64,000 nucleotides of DNA from Pseudoroseicyclus_A sp041714655 (GTDB lineage: Bacteria; Pseudomonadota; Alphaproteobacteria; Rhodobacterales; Rhodobacteraceae), in contig NZ_CP168219.1 in the NCBI RefSeq assembly GCF_041714655.1, positions 3,224,001 through 3,288,000 of the forward strand, read 5' to 3'. This document shows, piece after piece, positions 1-8,496 of this stretch; positions within the stretch are counted from its first letter, which is position 1; each line of letters begins with the position of its first letter. The position numbers and the translations under genes are program-made. The notes under the pieces were generated by a model. That model was not told the DNA's origin. It ran no database searches and saw only the letters and a list, made by a program, of their open reading frames with translations.

Positions 1-111
1 GAAAATCCCGCGCCGCGTGGAATTCCCCCCAGGATTATCCACAGGAACGGTGGATGCCTTCTCCCTTGCGCCCTCCGCGCCTAAATGGAATCGCATGAGG
101 GGAATCACGCG

Positions 112-1992
112 ATGAGTACCGAGCCCGACATCCCCGCCAGCCAGCGGGCCGCCAAGACCGGCCCCGCGGTGATCGGCGCCTATCTGAAGACGCTCGGCGC
201 CGGCCCGGGCGTCTACCGTATGCTCGATGCCGAGGCGCGGGTGCTCTATGTCGGCAAGGCGAAGAACCTCAAGGCCCGCGTCAGCTCCTACGCCCGCTCC
301 GGCCCGCATTCGCCGCGCATCGCCCGGATGATCGCCGACACCGCGTCGATGATGTTCCTCTCGACCCGGACAGAGACGGAGGCGCTGCTGCTCGAGCAGA
401 ACCTCATCAAGCAGCTCAAGCCGCGCTACAACGTGCTCCTGCGCGACGACAAGTCGTTCCCCAACATCCTCGTCAGCCACGAGCACGGCTATCCGCAGAT
501 CAAGCTGCACCGGGGCGCCAAGAGCGAGCGCGGCGACTACTACGGCCCCTTCGCCGGGGCCGGCGCCGTCCGCCGGGTGCTCAACCAGCTTCAAAAGGCG
601 TTCCTGCTCCGCAACTGCTCCGACAGCACCTTCGAGAGCCGGACGCGCCCCTGCCTCCTCCACCAGATCCGCCGCTGTTCGGCGCCCTGCGTCGGGCTGA
701 TCTCGCAGGAGGATTACATGGAGAGCGTCAAGGATGCCGAGCGCTACCTGACCGGCAAGTCCACCGCCGTGCAGGCGCAGCTCGCGACCGAGATGCAGGC
801 CGCCTCCGACGCCATGGAATTCGAGCGCGCCGCCGCGCTCCGCGACCGGATCCGGGCGCTGACGCTGGTGCAGACGAACCAGGGCATCAACCCCGCCGGC
901 GTGACGGAGGCGGATGTCGTGGCGCTGCACCGCGATGGCGGGCAGGCCTGCGTGCAGGTCTTCTTCATCCGCGCCAACCAGAACTGGGGCAACCGCGATT
1001 TCTACCCGCGCCTCAACGGCGAGGAGGATGCCTCCGAGATCATGCAGGCCTTCCTCGGCCAGTTCTACCAGAGCCACGAGCCGCCGCGGCTGATCCTCAC
1101 GAACACCGGCCTCGACGACCCGCAGCTGATGGCCGAGGCTTTGTCGGAGAAGCTGGGGAGGAAGGTCGAGATCGCCGTCCCCCAGCGCGGCGAGAAGGCC
1201 GAGCTGGTCGGCCATGCCGCCCAGAACGCCCGCGAGAGCCTGGCCCGGAAGATGAGCGAAAGCGCCACCCAGGCGCGGCTCCTCGACGGGCTGGCGGAGG
1301 CCTTCGGCCTCGAGGCGCCGCCGCGGCGGATCGAGGTCTATGACAACAGCCACATCATGGGCACCAACGCCATCGGCGCGATGATCGTGGCCGGCCCCGA
1401 GGGGTTCGAGAAGAGCCAGTACCGCAAGTTCAACATCAAGGACGAAACGCTGACCCCCGGCGACGACTTCGGCATGATGAAGGAGGTCCTGACCCGCCGA
1501 TTCCAGCGCCTCCTGAAGGAGGACCCCAACCGCGAGAGCGCCGCCTGGCCGGACCTCCTGCTGATCGACGGTGGTCAGGGGCAGGTCAGCGCGGTGCACG
1601 AGGTGATGGCCGAGCTCGGGGTGGAGGACATCGCGATGATCGGCGTCGCCAAGGGCGTCGACCGCGATCTCGGCAAGGAGGAGTTCCACCGCCACGGCAC
1701 GCGGCCGATGGCGCTCCGGCGGGGCGATCCGGTGCTCTATTTCGTGCAGCGGCTCCGCGACGAGGCGCACCGTTTCGCCATCGGCACCCACCGCGCCAAG
1801 CGCGCCAAGGCGGTGATGGCCAACCCTCTGGACGAGGTCCCCGGCGTCGGCGCCGCCCGCAAGCGCGCCCTCCTCGCCCATTTCGGCTCCGCCAAGGCGG
1901 TGAGCGGCGCGGCGTTGGCCGACCTCAAGGCGGTGGACGGGATTTCGGAGGCGATGGCCGAGAAGATCTACGCGCATTTCCACGCGGGGTGA
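112..1992 (+). CDS. uvrC: UvrABC excinuclease subunit C
   Basis: UvrC makes both incisions around a DNA lesion after UvrA/UvrB recognition in nucleotide excision repair; it is cytoplasmic. The 626-residue product has the usual length. A GIY-YIG nuclease domain begins near residue 32 (PGVYRM, then VLYVGKAKNLKAR). A UVR coiled coil that binds UvrB lies around residues 235-255. The RNase H-like half carries EVYDNSHIMGT near residue 410, and two helix-hairpin-helix motifs close the protein (VPGVGAARKRALL, VDGISEAMAEKI). An in-frame ATG at 85 is possible, but the ATG at 112 has GAGGGG about nine bases upstream and gives the usual N-terminus. In several related genomes pgsA-moaD-moaE follows uvrC; here those genes are about 35 kb away. 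Confidence 0.97.
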   Translation: MSTEPDIPASQRAAKTGPAVIGAYLKTLGAGPGVYRMLDAEARVLYVGKAKNLKARVSSYARSGPHSPRIARMIADTASMMFLSTRTETEALLLEQNLIKQLKPRYNVLLRDDKSFPNILVSHEHGYPQIKLHRGAKSERGDYYGPFAGAGAVRRVLNQLQKAFLLRNCSDSTFESRTRPCLLHQIRRCSAPCVGLISQEDYMESVKDAERYLTGKSTAVQAQLATEMQAASDAMEFERAAALRDRIRALTLVQTNQGINPAGVTEADVVALHRDGGQACVQVFFIRANQNWGNRDFYPRLNGEEDASEIMQAFLGQFYQSHEPPRLILTNTGLDDPQLMAEALSEKLGRKVEIAVPQRGEKAELVGHAAQNARESLARKMSESATQARLLDGLAEAFGLEAPPRRIEVYDNSHIMGTNAIGAMIVAGPEGFEKSQYRKFNIKDETLTPGDDFGMMKEVLTRRFQRLLKEDPNRESAAWPDLLLIDGGQGQVSAVHEVMAELGVEDIAMIGVAKGVDRDLGKEEFHRHGTRPMALRRGDPVLYFVQRLRDEAHRFAIGTHRAKRAKAVMANPLDEVPGVGAARKRALLAHFGSAKAVSGAALADLKAVDGISEAMAEKIYAHFHAG

Positions 1993-2008
1993 GGGGGCCT
2001 TCGGGGCC

Positions 2009-2052
2009 ACGGAATTCGCGCGAATTCCGTGCACGATTTTCGCGCGAAAATC
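2009..2052. repeat. two adjacent perfect palindromes centred on CGCGCG
   Basis: A perfect 22-nt palindrome (2009-2030, half-site ACGGAATTCGC) is followed after four bases by a perfect 18-nt palindrome (2035-2052, half-site GATTTTCGC). Both share a CGCG centre inside an A/T-rich stem. They lie 16 bp after the uvrC stop and immediately before a dispersed repeat. They could form cruciforms or RNA hairpins and end uvrC transcription, but neither is followed by a clear T-run. Confidence 0.8.
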
Positions 2053-2055
2053 GCT

Positions 2056-2335
2056 GTAGGGTGGGTTTCCAACCCAGCGCCCCCCTCGACCCCTCGCACA
2101 CCGGTGCCGCGCGGGGCGAGTGCCGGCCCGTGGGTTGGCGCTCCTGCGTGTGATGCGGCGCGCTTTATGGTGCAACCCCGACCTCGCTCGCCGTAGTGCC
2201 TGACGTCGACAGAGCGCCAGCCCGCGGGACGGGCCGGCGCTCGCCCTGCGCCTGCGGCGCGTACCGGGCGGGGAAACCACACCGGCGTCGGAAAGGGGCG
2301 AACCCCGTAGGGCGGGCTTCAGCCCGCCACCCCCC
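2056..2335 (+). repeat. dispersed ~275-bp intergenic repeat, copy A
   Basis: One of four related copies (others near 36586, 54520 and 57771). Order of modules: a terminal hairpin starting GTAGGGTGGG (2056-2076); a left arm with GTGCCGGCCCGTGGGTTGGC; the invariant core GCGCTTTATGGTGCA (2160-2174); a variable spacer; a right arm (2211-2273) with GCGCCAGCCCGCGGGACG; and a terminal hairpin GTAGGGCGGGC...GCCCGCC (2307-2328). The two arms are partly complementary, so the unit can fold as a long imperfect hairpin. It lies between the convergent uvrC and tRNA-Met genes. No transposase or conserved reading frame is associated with it. Confidence 0.85.
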
Positions 2336-2383
2336 GCAAGGGGCACCGGGCCACTCCGGGCTGCCGTCATAGAAGGAGGGAAA

Positions 2384-2460
2384 TGGTAGCGGTGCAGGGA
2401 CTCGAACCCCGGACACACGGATTATGATTCCGTTGCTCTAACCAACTGAGCTACACCGCC
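2384..2460 (-). tRNA. tRNA-Met (CAT anticodon, elongator type)
   Basis: Reading the minus strand from 2460 there is a full cloverleaf. The acceptor arm GGCGGTG pairs with CACCGCT (one G-U pair), with a D-arm GCTCAGTTGGTTAGAGC, an anticodon stem ACGGA/TCCGT around the loop ATCATAA, a T-arm with TTCGAGT, and an encoded CCA at 2386-2384. The anticodon is CAT. The paired first base and the lack of the initiator GGG/CCC anticodon stem argue against initiator tRNA. A tRNA-Ile with lysidine-modified CAT is the other possibility, but the AATCATAATCC loop context looks like elongator Met. Confidence 0.95.
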
Positions 2461-2554
2461 GAACCGCGCGCGTCTTACGGCAGCGCCCCTGCCCATGCAA
2501 CCCTCTTTCGAAAGCCGCCCTTTCCCGGCAAGACGGAGGCAGGAGGAGACACGC

Positions 2555-3964
2555 ATGACCTTTCTCGATGCCGCCGCCGCCCGGATCGGCGGGGCCCATA
2601 TCCTCACCGGCGACGCCCTCGCGCCCTGGCAGCGCGACGCCACCGGCGGCTATGTCAGCGCGCCGGCCGCGCTCCTGCGGCCCGGCTCCACCGCCGAGGT
2701 CGCGGCGCTCCTCGCGCTCGCGACCGAGCACCGCCAGCCCGTCGTCCCCGTCTCCGGCCATACCGGGCTCACCGGCGGCACGCGGGCCGGGCCGGGCGAG
2801 GTGCTGATCTCCACCGAGCGCCTCGATGCCATCCGCCGCATCTCGGCGGAGGAGCGGCTGGCGGAGGTCGAGGCGGGGGTCGTCCTCGCCGCGCTCCATG
2901 AGAAAACCGAGGAGGCCGGCCTCCTCTTCCCGCTCACCTTCGGCGCCCGGGGCTCGGCGCAGATCGGCGGGATGCTCGCCACCAATGCCGGCGGCTCGAA
3001 CGTGCTCGCCTTCGGCAACATGCGCGACAACGTGCTGGGGCTCGAGGCGGTGCTGGCGGACGGGCGGGTCCTGAACCTCATGTCTTCGCTCCACAAGGAC
3101 AATTCGGGCTTCAACCTCCGCCATCTGATGATCGGCTCTGAGGGCCAGCTCGGGCTCCTGACGGCGGCGGTGCTCCGCCTCCAGCCGGCGCCGCGCATCC
3201 GCGCCACGGCCATGCTCGCCACCGCCTCGCTGCAAGCCGCCCTCACGCTCCTCAACCGCCTGCAGGAGGAGACGGGCGGCAAGGTGGTGGCCTGCGAATA
3301 CATGCCCGCCGCGTTCATCGCCGCCCACCTCGCCCACCACCCGGGCGCCCGGCCGCCCTTCGCCGCCCCGGCGGAGCACAATGTGATGATCGAGATCGCC
3401 TCCCCCGCCGCCGAGGATGCCGCCCCGGGGCCGGACGGCCAGCCAGCGCTGACGGCGGCGCTGGAGGCGCTCCTCGCCGCGGCGCTGGAGGAGGGGCTGG
3501 TGCTCGACGCCCATATCGCCGCCTCGGAGGCCCAGCGCCACGAGATGTGGGCAAGGCGCGAGGCGGCGGCGGAGGTGACCTTCGCAAGGGCCCCCTTCGT
3601 CGATTGCGACATCGCCGTGCCGCTCGCCGCCGTCGCCCCTTTCCTCGCCGAGGTGCGCGCCCGACTGAAGGCGCGCCTGCCGAAGGCGGAGGACATGGTG
3701 GTCGCCCATCTCGGCGACGGCAATATCCATTACACGATCTATCCGGGCGAGGCCGGCATGGCCGATGCCGCCGCGCTTCGCGCCCTCGTCGACGAGACGG
3801 CGGTGGAGATGGGCGGCAGCTTCTCGGCCGAGCATGGCGTCGGCACCTCGAAGCTCGGCGCCATGCGGGCGCTGAAGGATCCCGTGGCGCTCGAGGTCAT
3901 GCGCAGCATCAAGGCGGCGCTCGACCCGCTGGGGCTCCTCAACGGCGGCAAGCTGCTCCCCTGA
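2555..3964 (+). CDS. FAD-linked 2-hydroxyacid dehydrogenase (GlcD/D2HGDH-like)
   Basis: A 469-residue FAD enzyme of the family that includes D-lactate dehydrogenase, glycolate oxidase subunit GlcD and D-2-hydroxyglutarate dehydrogenase; it would oxidise a 2-hydroxy acid to a 2-oxo acid. The FAD-binding PCMH domain occupies roughly residues 35-215, with the nucleotide loop PVSGHTGLTGG near residue 66. The C-terminal FAD-oxidase domain has HLGDGNIHY, a conserved active-site/metal-ligand motif, and ends with the usual AEHGVG and GLLNGGKLL. The start at 2555 follows an AGGAGGAG ribosome site; an in-frame ATG at 2495 would sit just past the tRNA promoter side and lacks one. The exact substrate cannot be read from sequence. 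Confidence 0.9.
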   Translation: MTFLDAAAARIGGAHILTGDALAPWQRDATGGYVSAPAALLRPGSTAEVAALLALATEHRQPVVPVSGHTGLTGGTRAGPGEVLISTERLDAIRRISAEERLAEVEAGVVLAALHEKTEEAGLLFPLTFGARGSAQIGGMLATNAGGSNVLAFGNMRDNVLGLEAVLADGRVLNLMSSLHKDNSGFNLRHLMIGSEGQLGLLTAAVLRLQPAPRIRATAMLATASLQAALTLLNRLQEETGGKVVACEYMPAAFIAAHLAHHPGARPPFAAPAEHNVMIEIASPAAEDAAPGPDGQPALTAALEALLAAALEEGLVLDAHIAASEAQRHEMWARREAAAEVTFARAPFVDCDIAVPLAAVAPFLAEVRARLKARLPKAEDMVVAHLGDGNIHYTIYPGEAGMADAAALRALVDETAVEMGGSFSAEHGVGTSKLGAMRALKDPVALEVMRSIKAALDPLGLLNGGKLLP

Positions 3965-3999
3965 TTGCAGGCGCCGCCGCGCACAGGCAGAGTGGTCGC

Positions 4000-4734
4000 A
4001 TGGCAGGTGGCGATCCTTCGAGTGACGACCAGCAGAGCCGCGCGCGGCTCATCCTGCCCGCAGGCATCGGCGGCGTGGCGCTCTGGGGCGCCTGGGCGCT
4101 CGGCGAGGCACTGAGCTTCGACACGCTCGCCGGCAACCGCGAGGCGCTTCTCGCCTATCGCGATGACAATTACCTGACCGCCGCCCTCCTCTTCATGGCC
4201 ACCTATGCCGTGCTCGTCGCCCTGTCGCTGCCCGGCGCAACGGTCGCCACGCTGACCGGCGGGTTCCTTTTCGGGGTCTTTCCCGGGGCGCTCTTCAACG
4301 TGCTCGCCGCCGGCACCGGCGCCTGCCTCATCTTCCTCGCCGCCCGCTGGGGGCTGGGCGAGCGGCTGGCGCGGCGGCTGGAGTCGGGCGAGCGCACGCG
4401 GCGCCTCAAGGAGGGGATCGACGCCAACCGCTGGCCCGTCCTGTTCCTCATGCGCCTCATCCCCGTCGTGCCCTTCTTCGCCGCCAACCTCATCCCGGCC
4501 CTTCTGGCCGTGCCCCTTTCGATCTTCGCGGTGACGACCTATCTGGGGATCATCCCCGGCGCGGTGGTCTACACCTCCGTCGGCGCGGGGCTCGGCGAGG
4601 TCTTCGCCACAGGCGGGCGGCCGGATTTCTCGCTCCTGAGAGAGCCGCGCGTCTTCCTGCCGATCCTCGGCCTCGCCTGCCTCGCGGCGCTGCCGCTCTT
4701 TCGAAAGGCCCTGCTCGCAAGATGGACACGCTGA
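4000..4734 (+). CDS. VTT-domain (TVP38/TMEM64, DedA-like) membrane protein
   Basis: A 244-residue polytopic inner-membrane protein. After a short cytoplasmic N-terminus there are about five to six hydrophobic segments. The middle carries the VTT/SNARE-associated signature: a reentrant stretch with PGATVATLTGGFLFG and a later LMRLIPVVPFFAANLIPAL segment. DedA-superfamily proteins affect membrane lipid or proton homeostasis, and TVP38 members may scramble or transport lipids, but the substrate of this clade is not established. It starts 35 bp after the dehydrogenase and its last 13 bases overlap the start of the following disulfide oxidoreductase. This pairing suggests translational coupling and a shared role. 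Confidence 0.85.
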   Translation: MAGGDPSSDDQQSRARLILPAGIGGVALWGAWALGEALSFDTLAGNREALLAYRDDNYLTAALLFMATYAVLVALSLPGATVATLTGGFLFGVFPGALFNVLAAGTGACLIFLAARWGLGERLARRLESGERTRRLKEGIDANRWPVLFLMRLIPVVPFFAANLIPALLAVPLSIFAVTTYLGIIPGAVVYTSVGAGLGEVFATGGRPDFSLLREPRVFLPILGLACLAALPLFRKALLARWTR

Positions 4735-6116
4735 CCCCCGATCTCTGCGTCATCGGCGCCGGTTCCGCCGGGCTGACGCTCGCCTCCGGCGCCGCCCAGA
4801 TGGGGCTGCGCGTCGTGCTGATCGAGGCGGGGGAGATGGGCGGCGATTGCCTCAACTACGGCTGCGTGCCCTCGAAGGCGCTGATCAAGGCCGCGGCGGA
4901 GCGGCATGCGGGGGCGGAGGTCACCTATGAAGGCGCGCTCGCCCGCGCGAGCGCCGCCATCGCCGCCATCGCGCCGCATGACAGCCAGGAGCGCTTCGAG
5001 GGGCTCGGTGTCACCGTCATCCGCGCCCGCGCCCGCTTCCTCAGCCGCGAGGAGGTGGAGGCCGGCGGCCAGGTGATCCGCGCCCGCCGCTTCGCCGTCG
5101 CCACCGGCTCCTCCCCGATGGTGCCGCCCATCGAGGGGCTCGGCGACGTGCCCTATTTCACCAACGAGACGCTCTTCGCGAAGGAGCGGCTGGCGGGCGC
5201 TCCGCTGCCCCGGCATCTCCTCATCCTCGGCGGCGGGCCGATCGGGATGGAGATGGCGCAGGCGCACCGGCGCCTCGGCTCCGAGGTGACGGTCATCACC
5301 ACCGGCAAGGCCCTCGCGAAGGAGGAGCCGGAGCTTGCCACCGTCGTGACAGACGCGCTCCGCGCCGAGGGGGTGACCATCGTCGAGGGCGCGCGGGCCA
5401 CGAGGGTCAGCAAGAGCGGCGAGGGTATCACGCTGGAGACGGATGGCGGCAGCTATACCGGCAGCGACCTGCTCATCGCCACCGGCCGCACGCCGAACCT
5501 CGCCTCGCTCGATCTCGAGAAGGCCGGCGTCGAGGTCTCCAACGCCGGCATCACCGTGGATGACAGCCTCCGTTCCGTCACCCACCGCGGGCTCTTCGCC
5601 ATCGGCGACGTGGCGGGCCGCGGGCAGTTCACCCATCTGGCCGGCTATCACGGCGGTGTGGCCCTTCGCCGCATCGCCTTCGGCCTGCCCTCGAAAGCGA
5701 CCGCCCCCATCCCCCGCGCCACCTTCACCGCCCCCGAGCTTGCCCATGTCGGCCTGACCGAGGCGGAGGCGCGGGAGGTCCATGGCAGCCGGCTCACAAT
5801 CCTCACCCTGCCCTTCGCCCGCAACGACAGGGCGCAGGCGGAGCGCGACACGGGCGGGCTCATCAAGCTGATGGTGGCCAGGGGCCGGCCCGTCGGCGCC
5901 GGCATCGTCGGGCCCGGCGCCGGCGACCAGATCGGCTATTGGCAGCTCGCGCTCGGGCAGAAACTCAAGCTTTCGGCCATCGCCGGCATGGTCGCCCCTT
6001 ACCCCACGCGCTCGGAAATTCACAAATCCGTGGCCGGGAGCTATTTTAGCCCCAGATTGTTCGAGAGTGATCTGGTGAAACGGGCCGTCGGCGCTGTGCA
6101 GCGCCTTCTGCCCTGA
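4722..6116 (+). CDS. Pyridine nucleotide-disulfide oxidoreductase (class I, mercuric reductase/LPD-like)
   Basis: A 464-residue flavoprotein with a complete class I fold. The N-terminal FAD dinucleotide motif is VIGAGSAGLTLA, followed by a redox-active disulfide in GGDCLNYGCVPSK near residue 42. A second dinucleotide motif LILGGGPIGMEMA begins near residue 165 for NAD(P)H, then comes the FAD contact IGDVA. The C-terminal dimerisation domain lacks the usual HxHPTxxE catalytic dyad and instead has VAPYPTRSEI. It therefore probably is not a true dihydrolipoamide dehydrogenase. No MerA heavy-metal domain or C-terminal vicinal cysteines are present, so mercury reduction is unlikely. It is coupled to the VTT membrane protein upstream. 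Substrate unknown. Confidence 0.9.
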   Translation: MDTLTPDLCVIGAGSAGLTLASGAAQMGLRVVLIEAGEMGGDCLNYGCVPSKALIKAAAERHAGAEVTYEGALARASAAIAAIAPHDSQERFEGLGVTVIRARARFLSREEVEAGGQVIRARRFAVATGSSPMVPPIEGLGDVPYFTNETLFAKERLAGAPLPRHLLILGGGPIGMEMAQAHRRLGSEVTVITTGKALAKEEPELATVVTDALRAEGVTIVEGARATRVSKSGEGITLETDGGSYTGSDLLIATGRTPNLASLDLEKAGVEVSNAGITVDDSLRSVTHRGLFAIGDVAGRGQFTHLAGYHGGVALRRIAFGLPSKATAPIPRATFTAPELAHVGLTEAEAREVHGSRLTILTLPFARNDRAQAERDTGGLIKLMVARGRPVGAGIVGPGAGDQIGYWQLALGQKLKLSAIAGMVAPYPTRSEIHKSVAGSYFSPRLFESDLVKRAVGAVQRLLP

Positions 6117-6128
6117 CGGGAGGGCGTC

Positions 6129-7526
6129 ATGCTCAAGACATTGTCGGGCCGGTTTCTCGTCCTGACAATCATCTTCGTGATGCTGGCGGAGGTGCTGATC
6201 TTCGTGCCCTCCGTCGCGCGGTTCCGTGAGGATTACCTGACCGAACGGCTGGCCCGCGCGCAGATCGCCTCGCTGGCCCTCCTGTCGGACGACATGGTGA
6301 CGCCGGAGCTCGAAGCCGAGCTCCTCGAGAATGCCGACGTCTTCAACGTTGTCCTCCGCCGCGACGAGGTACGGCAGCTCGCGCTCTCCTCGCCGATCCC
6401 CCAGCCGATCTTCGCCACGTTCGACATGCGCAGTTCCAGCGCGCCGATGCTCATCATTGATGCGCTCGCCGTGCTCATCGACCCCGAGGACCGGATCATC
6501 CGCGTCATCGGCCATCCGGTGCAGGATGGCGGGCTGCTGATCGAGGTGACGATGGCCACGGGGCCGCTCCGGGCCGCGATGTACGAATACGGGCTGCGCG
6601 TGCTCGTCCTCTCCGCCGTGATCTCGATCCTGACGGCGGCGCTGCTGTTCCTTGCCGTCCGCGCCCTGCTCCTGCGGCCCATCGCCGGGGTGGTGCGGCA
6701 TATGCAGAGCTATGCGGCCGCCCCGGAGGACGCCCGCTCGATCATCACCCCCGCCGCCCGGGTCACCGAGCTCCGCGAGGCGGAGGAGGCTTTGCGGACG
6801 ATGCAGACCCAGCTCACCGGCGCGCTCCGCCAGAAGGAGCGGCTGGCCCAGCTCGGCGGCGCCGTGGCGCGGGTGAGCCACGATCTGCGGAACATCCTAA
6901 CCTCCGCCCAGCTCTTCGCCGACCGGATCGAGGGCTCCGACGACCCGATGGTCAAGCGGCTGATCCCCAAGCTGCTCGGCTCGATCTCCCGCGCCATCTC
7001 GCTGGCCGAGAGCACGCTGGCCTTCGGCCGGGCGGAGGAACCGCCGCCGACGCTGGCGCGCGTGCAGATCGCCGGGCTAATCGGCGATGTCATCGATGCC
7101 GAGCGGCTGGCTGCGGGGGCGGACGACCTCTCGTTCGGAGAGGACGTGCCGGCCGGGCTGACGCTCCGCGCCGATTCCGAGCAGATCTACCGCGTGATCT
7201 CGAACCTCGTGCGCAATGCCCGCCAGGCGATCGTCGCCACCGGCAAGCCCGGCGAGATCTGCGTGCGCGCCTGGGAGGACGAGGATTCCTGGTGGATTTC
7301 GGTCACCGATACGGGGCCGGGCCTGCCGCCCAAGGCGCGCGAGCACCTGTTCCAGCCCTTCCAGGGCGCGGTGAAGAAGGGCGGCTCCGGGCTTGGCCTC
7401 GCCATCGCGGCCGAGCTGGTGCGCGGCCATGGCGGCCGGCTGGACCTGCGCCGGTCGGACGATCGGGGCACGGAATTCGCCATCTGCCTGCCGAAAGCGG
7501 AAGCGGTGCTGCAGGCGGCGGAATAG
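6129..7526 (+). CDS. Membrane sensor histidine kinase
   Basis: A 465-residue two-component kinase, 12 bp downstream of the disulfide oxidoreductase and probably in the same transcript. It has an N-terminal membrane helix (residues 8-28), a periplasmic sensor of about 130 residues, a second helix near residues 158-182, and a HAMP-like linker with a coiled coil. The H-box is VARVSHDLRN with phospho-acceptor His251. The C-terminal ATPase has an N-box (NLVRNARQA), a G1 box (TDTGPGLP) and a G2 box (GGSGLGLAIA). No response regulator gene is adjacent, so its partner must be elsewhere. The sensor domain matches nothing I recognise, so the signal is unknown. Confidence 0.93.
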   Translation: MLKTLSGRFLVLTIIFVMLAEVLIFVPSVARFREDYLTERLARAQIASLALLSDDMVTPELEAELLENADVFNVVLRRDEVRQLALSSPIPQPIFATFDMRSSSAPMLIIDALAVLIDPEDRIIRVIGHPVQDGGLLIEVTMATGPLRAAMYEYGLRVLVLSAVISILTAALLFLAVRALLLRPIAGVVRHMQSYAAAPEDARSIITPAARVTELREAEEALRTMQTQLTGALRQKERLAQLGGAVARVSHDLRNILTSAQLFADRIEGSDDPMVKRLIPKLLGSISRAISLAESTLAFGRAEEPPPTLARVQIAGLIGDVIDAERLAAGADDLSFGEDVPAGLTLRADSEQIYRVISNLVRNARQAIVATGKPGEICVRAWEDEDSWWISVTDTGPGLPPKAREHLFQPFQGAVKKGGSGLGLAIAAELVRGHGGRLDLRRSDDRGTEFAICLPKAEAVLQAAE

Positions 7527-7604
7527 GGCGGGAGCTGGCTGGGAGGCCGGGGGCTTTGCCCCTTGCAATGCCCCTCCCGCCCCGTTACATGCCGGGCACC
7601 CCGC

Positions 7605-7681
7605 GCGCTGGTAGCTCAGTTGGATAGAGTACTTGACTACGAATCAAGGGGTCGGGGGTTCGAATCCTCCCCAGCGCGCCA
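7605..7681 (+). tRNA. tRNA-Arg (ACG anticodon)
   Basis: A complete cloverleaf with encoded CCA. The acceptor arm GCGCTGG (7605-7611) pairs perfectly with CCAGCGC (7671-7677); the discriminator is G and CCA is at 7679-7681. The anticodon arm CTTGA/TCAAG surrounds the loop CTACGAA, giving anticodon ACG. The wobble A would need deamination to inosine by TadA to read CGU, CGC and CGA, as is normal for this isoacceptor. Confidence 0.96.
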
Positions 7682-8352
7682 CTTCCTCCTTCGTCCAGAC
7701 CCTGTCGTGCCGGCACCGCCGGTTCGCACCGATGCTCGGCCGGGCCGCTGATTGCGGCCTGTCGGCCCGGCGGCCGAGCTGGTGACTCGGCGCCGTCGGC
7801 GCGGGGCGAGGCGGTGGGCGGAGTCGCGACGCCGGGGCGAGGCAGGATGACGTTGAGGAGCCCGAGCCAACTGTGGCAATTTCGTCCAATTGATTTCGAA
7901 TTGTAGACAAAAGGTGCTGCCTCGGACGGCTCGATAGCTAGGATCGCAGTGATCAGAGCTTGAGCGGCGGTAAGGGTATATTTACCTTTCGATGCCGTCG
8001 GCCCGTGCACGGGCTCGGCGTCGCCCGCTGGGAGTGGCGGGCAGAAGGACGAGTATCAAGTGAGCCGGTTCGCTGACAGCGACGGAGATGCGGCAGCGAC
8101 GGGCCTGTTATCCCGCACCCGACCGCCCCAAACGCAGAAGTCCCTGTTTTTATTAAAATTATATTCGGCCGCTCCGAGCGCCCCGGCGGAGCTTCCCTTG
8201 CGGCATATCCGGGACCGTCCTGCCCGGCGCCGCGCGCCCGCGCGTGCCGGCGCCTGCCCTGCCCACCTCCGCCCTGGCCCCGATGCCCTCCTCGCCCCGG
8301 CCCCGCCACCCCGGTTGGCCCGCCCTTGCCGGCCCCTCCAACCGCCGGGAAT

Positions 8353-8374
8353 CGGCGCTCCGCGCGGAGCGCCG
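8353..8374. promoter_or_regulatory. perfect 22-nt palindrome upstream of the bcs operon
   Basis: The half-site CGGCGCTCCGC is repeated exactly in inverted form, so a perfect all-stem palindrome ends about 120 bp before the first bcs start codon. It could be an RNA hairpin in the leader or a protein-binding site. No T-run follows, so it is not a typical terminator of the tRNA-Arg transcript. Confidence 0.5.
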
Positions 8375-8394
8375 CCCCGACCCCGCACGATGAT

Positions 8395-8411
8395 CGATAA
8401 AATTTGTATCG
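8395..8411. promoter_or_regulatory. A/T-rich near-palindrome, candidate operator of the bcs operon
   Basis: The 17-nt site CGATAAAATTTGTATCG is an inverted repeat with one mismatched pair. It ends 85 bp before the first bcs gene and sits in strongly GC-rich surroundings. Its size, symmetry and position fit a dimeric helix-turn-helix regulator. The regulator is unknown. Confidence 0.4.
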
Positions 8412-8496
8412 TCTTGAAAATGCCCCGTTCCCGAGCCGTTTTGCCCCAAGTCTGCGGGCAATCTCTTGGCAACGGCCCAGAAAAAGGACCAGCGGC

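Larger units (their letters stand above)
7682..8496. other. 815-bp non-coding leader between tRNA-Arg and the cellulose operon
   Basis: No convincing gene is seen. The first half is ordinary GC-rich sequence. There are several A/T-rich pockets unusual for this genome: 7876-7905 with repeated AATTTCG/TTCGAATT units, 7968-7990 with GGTAA...TTACC, and 8145-8167 with TTTTTATTAAAATTATATT. Two palindromes near 8353 and 8395 are listed separately. The A/T-rich pockets are where promoters for the bcs genes would be expected. Open frames here are short, arginine/proline-rich and look like chance. Confidence 0.6.

Noticed and set aside
35..43. Consensus DnaA box TTATCCACA upstream of uvrC
   Set aside because: A single 9-mer is expected about once by chance in such a window; no cluster, A/T-rich element, dnaA or origin gene nearby.
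4569..6881. 770-codon open frame antisense to the oxidoreductase and kinase
   Set aside because: High GC makes the antisense frame open; the composition is His/Gly/Arg-rich with no domain, and the sense genes have clear families. Similar long antisense frames at 2438-3835 and 9128-11527 were rejected for the same reason.
7605..8150. tRNA-Arg as an integration site with an element behind it
   Set aside because: No integrase and no partial tRNA direct repeat downstream; only modest composition change.
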